A DNA stretch of 60,000 nucleotides. Source: Bolinopsis microptera (taxonomy: Eukaryota; Ctenophora; Tentaculata; Lobata; Bolinopsidae). Of the stretch, positions 34,701 through 46,461 are shown piece by piece. The stretch covers positions 11,623,453 to 11,683,452 of the forward strand of contig NC_087084.1 of the NCBI RefSeq assembly GCF_026151205.1, written 5' to 3'. A model generated the notes under the pieces. It worked only from the letters and a program-made list of their open reading frames with translations, had not been told where the DNA came from and ran no database searches. Made by a program: the position numbers and the translations under genes. Numbering within the stretch: the stretch's first letter is position 1; every line of letters begins with the position of its first letter.

Positions 34701-35959
34701 TGACGGATCAAGAAAGCCGAAGGGGGCCACCAGAGCCAGTAGACCCAGAGCCAGTAGTTCCAGTAGACCCAGAGCCAGTAGTCCCAGAAGACCCAGAGCC
34801 AGTAGTCCCAGTAGACCCAGAGCCAGTAGTTCCAGTAGATCCAGAGCCAGTAGTCCCAGTAGATCCAGAGCCAGTAGTTCCAGTAGACCCAGAGCCAGTA
34901 GTTCCAATAGACCCAGAGCCAGTTGTCCCAGTAGACCCAGAGCCAGTAGTCCCAGTAGATCTAGAGCCAGTAGTCCCAGTAGACCCAGAGCCAGTAGTCC
35001 CAGAAGACCCAGACCCAGTAGTCCCAGTAGACCCAGAGCCAGTAGTTCCAGTAGATCCAGAGCCAGTAGTTCCAGTAGATCCAGAGCCAGTAGTTCCAGT
35101 AGATCCGGAGCCAGTAGTTCCAGTAGACCCAGAGCCAGTAGTCCCAGTAGACCCGGAGCCAGTAGTTCCAGTAGATCCAGAGCCAGTAGTTCCAGTAGAT
35201 CCAGAGCCAGTAGTTCCAGTAGATCCAGAGCCAGTAGTCCCAGTAGAACCAGAGCCAGTAGTTCCAGTAGATCCAGAGCCAGTAGTCCCAGTAGTCCCAG
35301 TAGACCCAGAGCCAGTAGTCCCAGTAGATCCAGAGCCAGTAGTCCCAGTAGACCCAGTCCCAGTAGTCCCAGTAGACCCGGAGCCAGTTGTCCCAGTAGA
35401 CCCAGAGCCAGTTGTCCCAGTAGTCCCAGTAGACCCAGTCCCAGTAGTCCCAGATGGTAAGAAGACCTGCGACTGCTGGACTCCAGAATGTGGTTTCTGT
35501 TCAAACCCAGAATGCTCTGTCAAGCTGATTGGCGGGCTTGCCGGCTCTAAAGGTATTGGAGTACGCTCCTTCCTCCACAATAGAAAAGTCAAGACCATCG
35601 TCATGTATAATGATGATGGAGATTCAATCGGACAGTTCGAGTGGAGTTTGAAAAGGATCTCCATGTCCGGCTGTTTCCGCTGTCAGACACCTGAAGGAAT
35701 AAGGGACAAGGTTAAGGGACTTCCTGTCGGAACTGTTGGCTGGAGCTTTGCCATCAACGATGGAATTGTTGAGCTTAGTGTTGAGGGTGAGATCTTGTAC
35801 ACCTCGAAGCTGACAAGAAAATGCGCGGAGGTATACAGAGACGTGAAGAGCTTCTCCTTCACCGGAATGAGCTGCAAGAGCTCGTTTGCCTACGCTTCTA
35901 AGGAAATGAAACTTGCAACTATCTGTGGTGGAGCTGATAAATGCCCCGCCAACGCATAA
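25763..35959 (+). CDS. Paralog B: secreted GCC2/GCC3, six LDLa, proline repeat, Cys-rich protein
   Basis: Exons: 25763-25829, 26102-26251, 26400-26474, 26680-26694, 26924-26950, 31670-31795, 32971-33213, 33441-33569, 33861-33983, 34082-34207, 34341-34403, 34677-35959 (TAA). All introns are phase 1; 808 aa. Organisation is identical to paralog A. Exon 1 is identical base for base to A and C, and exon 2 differs from A at one base. The length difference from A comes only from the proline repeat. Intron 5 is 4.7 kb because of inserted elements (about 290 bp in A). The C-terminal domain keeps every Cys of A and gains one ([10 protein letters not shown] replaces [10 protein letters not shown] without loss). 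Role as for A. Confidence 0.88.
27093..27170. repeat. Short tandem repeat, CCCTTTACTATTATACC units
   Basis: About five units of 17-18 bp inside intron 5 of B, immediately before the GC-rich hairpins. Confidence 0.85.
27191..27247. repeat. Paired GC-rich hairpins with GAA triloops
   Basis: Hairpin 1 (27191-27207) is TGCACGC-GAA-GCGTGCA. Hairpin 2 (27213-27247) has a perfect 16-bp stem closed by GAA: GGAGGCGGCGGCC, then GAA, then GGCCGCCGCCTCC, with flanking GCC/GGC. Both present C-GAA-G at the tip. They are strikingly GC-rich against the AT-rich surroundings. Confidence 0.9.
27612..29893. mobile_element. TTTGTCACA-rich non-coding transposon in intron 5 of B
   Basis: Ends TATATGGACACGTTCATTTG and CAAATGAACGTGTCCATATA are inverted repeats that continue inward for about 40 bp (GAGTTTGAGGATATTGGTAA). 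The interior has no ORF of note, but TGTGACAAAGT or TTTGTCACA recurs roughly every 100-150 bp. It also holds 2.3 tandem copies (28349 to about 29060) of an approximately 310-bp unit starting with AACTGATGTGACAAAGTAAA. Other copies: 16917-17345 (inverted fragment) and 57510-58480 (divergent, direct). Confidence 0.82.
29894..30920. other. Unassigned intronic insert sequence
   Basis: Together with 27041-27611 this is extra sequence relative to intron 5 of A. It carries a TGATGACGTCATCA palindrome (about 30055) and no exon-like frame. It may be the right half of an older element split by the 27612-29893 transposon. Confidence 0.4.
30921..31428. mobile_element. MITE with 150-bp terminal inverted repeats
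   Basis: Arms 30921-31070 and 31279-31428 are nearly perfect inverted repeats beginning ATTTTACCAAAACCCATAAT. The core is about 208 bp with no ORF. Its right end abuts sequence homologous to intron 5 of A (TGAAATATTA). A one-arm relative lies at 10820. Confidence 0.9.
31834..32495. mobile_element. MITE in intron 6 of B, about 662 bp
   Basis: Ends GTAATAAGCGCCATGAGCTG and CTTGGCGCTTATTAC are inverted. The matching arms extend about 75 bp with substitutions (TTGGTACCAAAAGTTG / CAACTTTTGGTACCAA). An inner inverted pair is CACCGTGTAGCA / TGCTACACGGTG. Absent from A and C. Confidence 0.78.
32651..32892. mobile_element. Small TACCTTACTCGGG-family MITE in intron 6 of B, TA target duplication
   Basis: Starts TACCTTACTCGGGAATATTA and ends CCCGATTAAGGTA. 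The left part is present twice (32651 and about 32769). Paralog A reads GCTC-TA-AGTCTAACAA at this point, so the insertion duplicated TA. Confidence 0.8.
34731..35450 (+). repeat. Coding 24-bp repeat of paralog B
   Basis: Same PEPVVPVD unit as A but about thirty units, with GTTCCAGTAGAT and GTCCCAGTAGAC subtypes clustering in blocks. This suggests expansion by block duplication. Confidence 0.92.
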
Positions 35960-38090
35960 TTAGTACAGTTAATGCTAATTAACGTGTTTTCAGTGGACAA
36001 TTGAACAGTAAACTTAAAATGTGTCGTGCATGAACCCAGCAGGCCAACAAGCCCCACAATTTCAAAATCATGGAGACTATGTCTAGAAGAGTTAAAATAA
36101 ATGTCTATACTTTTGAAGAAAATGTTTAAATTATTTTATAAATAACATCAACTGTGTAGTGTGTCATCATTCAAATTTAACTAAATGATATGTACCTTAT
36201 CGGATCTTATTTGAACGGACATTAATTGGATGCTGGAGGCCCAAGCGTTCATTTGAATGTACGTTAAAATAAATTATACCCGTTAAATGTAGCTCCAAGT
36301 CAAAGTCCGTTCAAATTAATTTTTCCCCAAAAGTATTGCACCACAAACTTATTGTCCAAGATATGTTTACTTTTTAATCTCAGTAAATTTCAATTTCTAT
36401 CATCAGACTAAATTATTGCTTTTCTTGCTTACCGTAATATTAAAATTAAAAATCAATTAGAAAATTGTCTACTACAATTGGAAAAAACGTTCAAAAGTAT
36501 TTTTCAAATTTTGAATTTGAATGCTTTTGAATGCCATTAAGCTAATTCATTTCAATGTCTGTTTAAAATTATATCACGCAAATAGTGTGTTGGTCTCTCC
36601 TCCAACTGACTGTGGTGCTTATCGTCCAGTCATGAACAGAATGTTAACATTGTTTAGTTATAGTATGTCTCGGTTGAACTGCGGAGAATGGAGATTAGTA
36701 TTATTCAGTTTGCTGTAATATGTGGTCTCGATCATCAACTCAGTGGGATTCCAAATGATGAACTGTGCTTTAAGTTTACACCAACTGGAACCAAAGGAAT
36801 ATACCCATGAGTGCTCCCTAGCTTAAGTGTTAGTACCTGTTCGATCAGTTAAGGTGAGGATTGCCTGAGTTGCCTCGATCTTTCGGTTTCAGCCCTAGGT
36901 CATGAGCTGTAGAACCGAAGGATCAAAATATATGTTGCTCGTTGCTCCTATTAACTATAAAACATCAATTTTGAGGGATAAGGAAGTGTTTATCGGTTGA
37001 CTGTCACCCTGTTGTGATTTCTGGGACACAATTATTATACCTTATTACTATTAGGGCTTGTCACTGTCAGTATCTTTTATAAGATACTGGTAGTTAATAA
37101 AAGATACTGACCAGCAATTGTTAGTTGTTACGGATTTATACCCAGATTTTTGCCTAACTAACAGACCAGGTGAGTACCAGGAAGAAATTGTGATAGCTTG
37201 ATGATTTCAGAAGGACATTCGACAAATCTGTTCCAAATAAAAATGGAGTGTTTTAATACATAACGTTTTGATTTTCTCGGGAACTGGCCTATAGAATTTT
37301 TAAAAACTTTCCAGATAGTTATATGGTAATAAGACGAATAATTTGTGCAGGTTTGGTCGAATTTTTATGTGTCAAATTTGAGACATCACTTGGAGATGCT
37401 TTTTTGTGTTTGCAGGGATATCTTTTTAAAACGTAATATGACAGAGTCAATATATTTTATAAATGTATTTTAATGTTGCCATGGGGTGGAAGTCCCCATA
37501 CATCGTAGTCCGATAGTTTCACTGCGTCATAATGATAATACATGACCATATTAATCCGGGTATAAATCCGATAATAAAACTGCAGGTTGCACAAAGCCTA
37601 TTATGGTACGGCACAAGCACGTGGTAGTCGAGTGACGTAGTCACGAGACATGCCCCCGTGACACAGCACTCTGTTGCAATGGCCATTCACAAGCGTCTCA
37701 GAGTAAAACCGGTTTTTCTGAATATTTATATGAGATTAGATTCACAATTCACATCCTTATAGTTCTAGAGAACAGCACGTAACGGGTCAAGCATGAAGTA
37801 TCATTTTAAACGTTTTAAATTAGAGTAGATCGGAAAGGAACTACTTTCATAAATTTGAACAGGAAATTATCACCAACAATAATTTGAAAATATATTCAAT
37901 TTTTATTTATCAAAACTACCTGGTAAAGCGGATTTAAATAAAGCGCTTTTTTCACTCCTAATGATTAAGGCGACTAATCATTCCTTAAGAACAAGCACCA
38001 TCAACCAACACACTGTTTGATGCAGGTGTAACGGAAACTGACATAATTAAAAGGACCAGACACTCACACAGGAGCGTAGTCACGAGACGT
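35960..38090. other. Intergenic region downstream of paralog B
   Basis: Poly(A) signal AATAAA at 36096-36101; MITE remnant at 36193-36510. 36520-37540 has no recognisable gene, and a 37076-37130 inverted pair (CAGTATCTTTTAT / ATAAAAGATACTG) is the only structure. 37548-37605 matches the sequence just before 18494. Confidence 0.6.
36193..36510. mobile_element. Truncated TACCTTATCGGA-family MITE downstream of B
   Basis: Left end TACCTTATCGGATCTTATTT at the same distance past the stop as in A (16659). It retains more of the interior (TTTTTAATCTCAGTAAATTT) than A. The orthologous position means the insertion predates the A/B duplication; paralog C lacks it. Confidence 0.72.
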
Positions 38091-38099
38091 AATGGATGA

Positions 38100-39190
38100 G
38101 ACATCAAAATAAATGAAAATTCCTGGCTCAAAAAGATCGAATAGGACGGTAACACGACTCCTGTCCGACAGCGACATCTGTCCGAAAGAGACATCTGTCC
38201 GAATCAGGGTACCAGAAAAAAACGACATCTGTCCGAAATTGTGACCTGATTTCAATACGACACATTTCCAATTAGAGACATGATCTAAACTGTTACTTGC
38301 TAAATTGTATACGTAACATGTCCAATTTGAGATATGATCTGAGCCATAGTTTACTACCACAGTTTATTTTAATTTGATGTCGATAAATTGGACAATAGTT
38401 TCAATGTTATTTAAATGTTATAAATTAATTCAATATAATACAATATCACAGAATCAAATCTAAAGCATAGTCAAATTTCCGATAGCTTTAAGGAAATCCA
38501 TAGGGTTGCTGTAGTTGTTGTAATCATCTACAATTCTCTGAAGTTGTCGATCATAACGGATCCATTTGGGTGCACGTGGCTCAGGTAGTTCCCGCCCGTC
38601 TCTTTTGGTTTTCTTCACGTCTGTAAGGGCTTGTTCTGCTTTAAGGCAATCAAGGAACTTCCAAATTGTGGGCTTCGAGCAGGACAGCATTGAATGGAAT
38701 CCGTGATGCCAACCTTCTACGATGTTGGATGAGCGAGGAATCCTCATCTGTGCAGCTTCGTGTTGATTCCACATGTGGGGAGCGAAGTTAGGATTGGTGG
38801 TTGAAGATTAGTTGCCATTGTGGATTGCGATAAGTGATCTCCATACTGCTGTCCTATATGTACTCATGTCCTGTGATGTGATCGACAGCTTGTTAGGGTA
38901 CGGCTAGCACGATCCTGTTCTCAACTAGTCAATCACGTATCGATGGATCAGATCTTAAGGGATCACATCAGCTTTAGAACGTCACGAGATTACCTGTGAG
39001 CTTGTGAAATGCGAATGTGAACCGAAATTACAATATAATCCGAAATTCGGACAGATGTCGCCAAAAACGACTCCTGTCCGACAGAGACATCTGTCCGAAA
39101 TCCCTAATTCAGCTTTCGGACAGATGTCGCTGTCGGACAGATGTCGCCCAATCAATAGGACCGGGTCCTTGCACGCTAATCCTCTCAATC
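38100..39190 (-). mobile_element. Remnant Mutator-like element with GGACAGATGTC repeats
   Basis: Subterminal blocks at 38150-38240 and 39045-39150 carry many copies of GACATCTGTCCGAA and its reverse complement TTCGGACAGATGTC, arranged as a mutual inverted pair around a MULE transposase fragment. Exact ends and a target duplication could not be fixed. Confidence 0.6.
38460..38804 (-). pseudogene. MULE-type transposase C-terminal fragment
   Basis: The frame reads PNFAPHMWNQHEAAQ, then IPRSSNIVEGWHHGFHSML, then PTIWKFLDCLKAEQAL and ends NLTML-stop. WN-HEA...R-NN-VEGWH is the typical motif at the C-terminal side of MULE/FLYWCH-associated transposases (family recognised from memory). No zinc finger or catalytic DDE part is present upstream, so it is a fragment, about 110 codons. 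Confidence 0.7.
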
Positions 39191-39229
39191 TCACCTCAAA
39201 ACTCAATTAAAAGATCTGCCAAAAAATGC

Positions 39230-39276
39230 GTTACTCAATAAGTTGTTTGGAGTATGCAAACAACTTATTGAGTAAC
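39230..39276. repeat. Perfect hairpin, 20-bp arms, 7-base loop
   Basis: Arms GTTACTCAATAAGTTGTTTG and CAAACAACTTATTGAGTAAC are exact reverse complements around GAGTATG. It lies right beside the MULE remnant. Confidence 0.9.
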
Positions 39277-41645
<2,369 letters not shown>

Positions 41646-42204
41646 TATTTGTCTCTATGACTATATTAATTCAATCGAAGCACGATTGGGACGTACCACC
41701 AGTCGAGCTCGTAACCCAAGTAAACTGACACATTAATCAATTTCTAGTGATCGAGATGAAACTTTTTCATGTATGGCTCATCGTTAACAAATTGACTGAC
41801 ATACTTAAAGTGCATATTTTAACAGTTATTGTTACAAATTCAGAACTGTAGTTTTCTTTTATTCTTCATTTTTACATTTTCCCTTAAAAACTCATAGAGG
41901 TGAATAATAATATGCCAAAATAAGGCTAATGCACGAATAAAACAAGGGTTACTTAATTTTTAAGACACGGATAAGGGACTCCCACACTAAATTGACATTT
42001 AAATTAAGGCACGGTTAAGGCCTTAAAAGTGTGTCTCAAGTGTCCACCGACCCAGCACTGAATGACCTGATCTAAGTTAATTAAGATTTTCTGAATTATT
42101 ATCCCTCGGAAGAAAACGTCAAACAGCTGTAACTCATATAATTTAAAGATTTAACCCAAAAATGCAGCTTTTCGAGCATTAATTGACTGTTATATCCTAT
42201 GTGA

Positions 42205-42330
42205 ACGGCCGGGTGGTTTAATAGTTAATTCATTCGCCTCCCACGCAGGGGGTCAGGTTCGGTCGGTTGCACCCACCTCTGCTGCAGTGAAAGCACCAGA
42301 CCGTGGCCGAAACTTAATTAGACATTGAAA
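42205..42330 (+). mobile_element. tRNA-derived SINE-like segment
   Basis: An A-box-like TGGTTTAATAGTTAAT and a B-box-like GGTTCGGTCGG lie about 45 bp apart in a G/C-richer segment. No functional cloverleaf could be folded by eye. Confidence 0.45.
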
Positions 42331-43378
42331 TCTGTGACCAATTATGTGATCGAAATAATGAATTTACTGCAGTGCCTCTAGGCGAGCGTGCTAAATCACT
42401 TTACAGTTGATCTTCGAAATTGTTCTAAAAGGGCCCCCGACAGTTGAAACTTGAAACTAACTGAAATCGATGTATTTTTTATCCGAATCACCCCCATGAA
42501 ATAAGGTTCAAATGCTCCCCCGCCTCTATCTAGGATTACAAATAATGCAAGAGAGAACGGATATAGTTTAGTTGCCATTACAGCATTACATAATGATATA
42601 CTGGTGCCTCTAGGATTACAAATAATTCAGGAGATAACGGATATTATTTTGTTGCCATATTATAATGATCTGGTTGTTCATGGACGTGACAAACCGATAT
42701 ATCTCAAGTGGGAGATGACTTGAATTTCTGTTATACGGAAGGAAATGTTTTATTGTTTATACTGTTTTTACTGTTACGTTATATCAAATTAAGTTAAGAA
42801 GTTAACCCATTAGGGACGATAGGGTCGTTTACGACCCACCTTTTCTAGAGGCTATAGATGGCAAATCAAAATACTAAACGGCAAGAATCTTTAGCACATA
42901 TAATGCTCAAAATTTATTGGGCGACATTATTGACTTTCCAGTGAAGACCCAATTAATCATTAAAAATTAAATAATTAGGTTAATTAGTTGTAATAGTTGG
43001 AAAATATTTCATTTAAGTCATGTCACGTGACTCAGATCCGACCAATCACATAACAGGAGCAATTAGCATCGGACGGTTATCCTATGTTTACTTTTCTTAT
43101 CTGTATTTTACCCTTTGTTGAAGAGGTTATCAGAAATTTTTGTGGAGCCACAAGATTGTACAAATCAACCGAAAGAAAGAGTTGGCGGACGACGTCACTT
43201 CGTTTCTCGGAAGAGGTTTCGGGTTGAAGTGGAGGGTTGAAGTGTGCTGTTCTTTGAGTTGCTCAGTGCTCTCAAACCAGTGTGATTAGTTTATAATCTC
43301 ACTGTTTTTAGAGCAACTAACAACATGATAGTTCGTGCGATTATAAACTAATCGCACCGATCATCAGTCATACGCGAA

Positions 43379-43532
43379 TCTAACTGCATGTATAATACGA
43401 TTACACCAGTTATTGCACTCGGCTGCGCCTCGTGAAATAATTCTGCTTCGCCTCGTGCGATTATTGTATCAATTTACACCCGCAGCTGCACCTTGTGCAA
43501 TTAATAGTGTAATCGCATTATACGCAGTTAGA
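43379..43532. mobile_element. Foldback MITE with CTCGGC..GCCTCG core
   Basis: Arms TCTAACTGCATGTATAATAC and TAATCGCATTATACGCAGTT are imperfect inverted repeats. The core has ACTCGGCTGCGCCTCGTG and CTTCGCCTCGTG. A separate inverted pair lies just to the left (43279-43360, ATTAGTTTATAATC / GATTATAAACTAAT). Confidence 0.7.
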
Positions 43533-44360
43533 TTAGCCTATATAATTTTAATATCTTGCAACATTTAAAAAATCAATTGCCGGCTCTTCCTTTGCCTTTT
43601 TTAAAAAATCTAATTACAGCTTTACAGGTAACAGGACGTAGATATTGACGGAACAGTACTTAATTACTTATATCAATTAATTAATTGATTTAATATTAAT
43701 TTATCTTAGCAGGATAAATCTTAATCAGCTTACTGAGAGTTGAAATAATTCACGTGCTGGGCTGTAATTAACTACAAGGATCAGTGTTCATGAAGATGTG
43801 TGATTTTTACGATTTTCAATAGAAATTCAAATAGTGTTGTTTTGGAAATATTTTGAGTATAATTAGTTAAAAATATTTAAAACCCCGGAAGGAGACCCTT
43901 ATTTATACTTTTTATTAGATTTGTACCGCTGGGGAAAGTTGGTACTTTATCGGTGGACAATTATTTGGTGCCTCTAGGATTACAAATAATGCAGGAAAAA
44001 ACGAATAAATAGTTTTGTTTTCATATAATGATCTGGTTTTTGGGCGTGAAAAACTGGTCTGGGAGATGATTTGCAGCTATTCGATCAAGCCTGAATTTTT
44101 TTTGCAAGTCATTGGATAATTAAAGCTAAGAAACAATTCGATTAAATAAATAAAGCAGCTTTTTTCAGAATGTTGCAATATCCGAAAATAGAAATTTTTA
44201 CTTTGGTATTTACGTGGTATTTAAAATTAGGTGCGTGGCCCGGCACGAAAGGGAATAAAAATGTTTGACCGTGAATTGTAGACAGTGTGGTAAAATTGGC
44301 TCTGATTTTCGGAGATTTTTTATAAGTCCCAGGTCCTGACTGAGACTCCAAGTTGTACTT

Positions 44361-46201
44361 CTTCTTTTGATTGGTCGGCGTCGACAGTAAGCCTTCCTTG
44401 CGGTGGCTTTCACAACGCGTCCCCATTCTCCAACTCATGCTGCTAGAGAGAGAGACTCCCAAGTTATATACCATAATTATATTATATATAGAATATAGAT
44501 ATCGACAACAGACCCCGAGAGTCTTGAAGTTCTGTTACCACCGCCCCTGGTGCAACCCTTCCGGGTTAACGATGAGGAGACAGGGACTTTCAGGGACGGT
44601 CAATTCCTATTAATCTGCAAGTTATCCTACTTGTGTTAGTGGTTAATAGGATCCTGTAAAATATCCTCCTTTAATAGTCTATTGGTTGCCTCAATAAATT
44701 TTACAACCGTACTGATTCTAGTTGTGACTATATCTTCCCAGGTTAGAAAATTCTCAACCTAATGGTCATCTATCCTATACAGTGACACATGAAGTGTTCC
44801 GAGGTTTCCTCCTCTTCTGGACAGTGTTCACAGCGGGGGATGTGAAATTGTTTGCCTTGTATTGGAAGTAGGCTAGGGGGCTATGTCCTGTGAAGATCCA
44901 GGTTAACCACTTTTGATGATTTCCTGCAAGTCCAAGATTCATGTATTTATATTTGGTGAGTAAGATTTTTAGTGGGATTTTTCCTTTCTCATTCAGTACC
45001 GTGTTCCTGTATCTACGAAGATGGATTCCGTGTAAGTACTCCTTTACTGCCGCCTTAATTGCTCCTTCGGATAAACTGATGGGTTCAGGACCTTCTCTGA
45101 TCCTTCTCTGGCTAGTTCGTCAGCTCTTACGTCTCCTGGAGGCTGGAATTCCTGCATGTCCCGGGACCCACCTGACAGTGACTGAGTTTTTTGTCCTAGA
45201 TTGTTAAGGTAGTTAATGGTATCAAGTACTAAGTTAAATGTGACCGTGTGGTGTGTGACTGCTAAAATTGCTGCCTGTGAATCCGAAAAGAATGTTATAC
45301 TCCCAGGTTCTGTAATAGTGTTAGTTGCACAGTGAGCTGATGTGTTAAGAGCAAACAATTCACACTGGTATACAGTTGCCTGAGTGCCTAGGTGGAAACT
45401 TTGTCTCTGGACCTCGATTGAGTTTTTTATTACGCAGTAACCTAGTGCACCTGAGAACTGTTCTATTTTTGAACCATCTGTGAAAATAGCCCAATGTGAT
45501 GTTGGGGTGATTCCGACCTGCTGTGTTTCTGCAGACCGCTCCTGTATTATTGTTTTAAACTTCCGATCCAAATCTGTGGTAGTTTTGGTAATGTCCGTGA
45601 TTTTACATTTCATCGCTGGTATGGTTGAGATAGCTTTGAGTTTGTTCAACTTGTATGCATGGGACTTACAGTTTCCTGTTCTGCTAAACTGGTAGTTAGA
45701 ATTCCAATTTCTGTTAATTTTAAGTCTCCTAGCTGAAAGTATGGCCAGTTCCTTGAGTTTTAGATCAATGGATTTGAATCCTGCCATGATTTCCAAGTTT
45801 TCTAGTGGTGTGCTTTTGAGTCCTCTTGATGTCATGATACTAGCGTGTCTCTGAATTACCTGCATCTTGGTCTTATGTATTGGGCTTCGTCTATTCTATG
45901 CTGCCATGCAAATGCAGCGTAACCTAGAGAAGGGAGAATAATTTGGTGATATATCCATCTCGTCCCTGTAGGGGTAATACCCCACGTTTTACTGACTGCT
46001 CTGTTACACGCCTGAAGATGTTGTACCGCTTTGTTACATTTCAGCTGAATATGCTTCCCCCAAGACAGTTTGTTGTCAATGGTTACTCCTAAATAGACTG
46101 TATCAGTTACCTGAGGAACCTGATTAATACCTACCATTAGTGGGTTAGTGAGCGTATTATCCCTTTTATTTGTAAAAAGAATTGCCTTAGATTTTAGCGC
46201 A
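44361..46201 (-). mobile_element. 5'-truncated non-LTR retrotransposon with RNase H, 13-bp target duplication
   Basis: Direct repeats CCAAGTTGTACTT at 44348-44360 and 46202-46214 bracket the insert. On the minus strand the RT C-terminus reads YLGVTIDNKLSWGKHI and ILPSLGYAAFAWQHRIDEAQ. A frameshift near 45860 follows. RNase H comes next with its acidic residues in TDGSK, CELFAL and SDSQAA, then VRWVPGHAGIP in another frame and DELAREG in a third. A Cys/His tail PRCEHCPEEEETSEHFMCHC comes last (44770-44840). RNase H places it in the I/R1/LOA/Tad group of LINEs. Endonuclease and most of RT are missing, and frameshifts make it dead. The short 3' tail is AAGAAG-like. Confidence 0.88.
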
Positions 46202-46254
46202 CCAAGTTGTACTTAAACTTAGATTTGTTCTTATTATGTTACTTTTTATTTTTT

Positions 46255-46461
46255 GGCGGTTGGTCATGAGCTCTGTCAATTTGTAGTTTATAGTTAATAC
46301 TTATATTTATAGTGAAGATTGTGGGTGGGATATAACTACTGTATAAATCTTATCTCATTCCAAGGAATACAACTCGAAATATCAATGGAAGCTTAGAGAA
46401 ACAATCAATATGCATTTATCGTGATGTATAACCTTTGAAAATCTCTTATCAGGGTAGTTCC
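46255..46461 (+). promoter_or_regulatory. Putative promoter/5' UTR of paralog C
   Basis: TATA-like TTATATTTATAG at 46301 is followed by TGAAGATTGTGGGTGGG and the block shared with A and B (CATTCCAAGGAATACAACT). The LINE insertion ends only about 100 bp upstream of the TATA-like box. Confidence 0.55.

Noticed and set aside
39004-39241. Short frames over the GGACAGATGTC repeats
   Set aside because: Repeat translations with no family resemblance.
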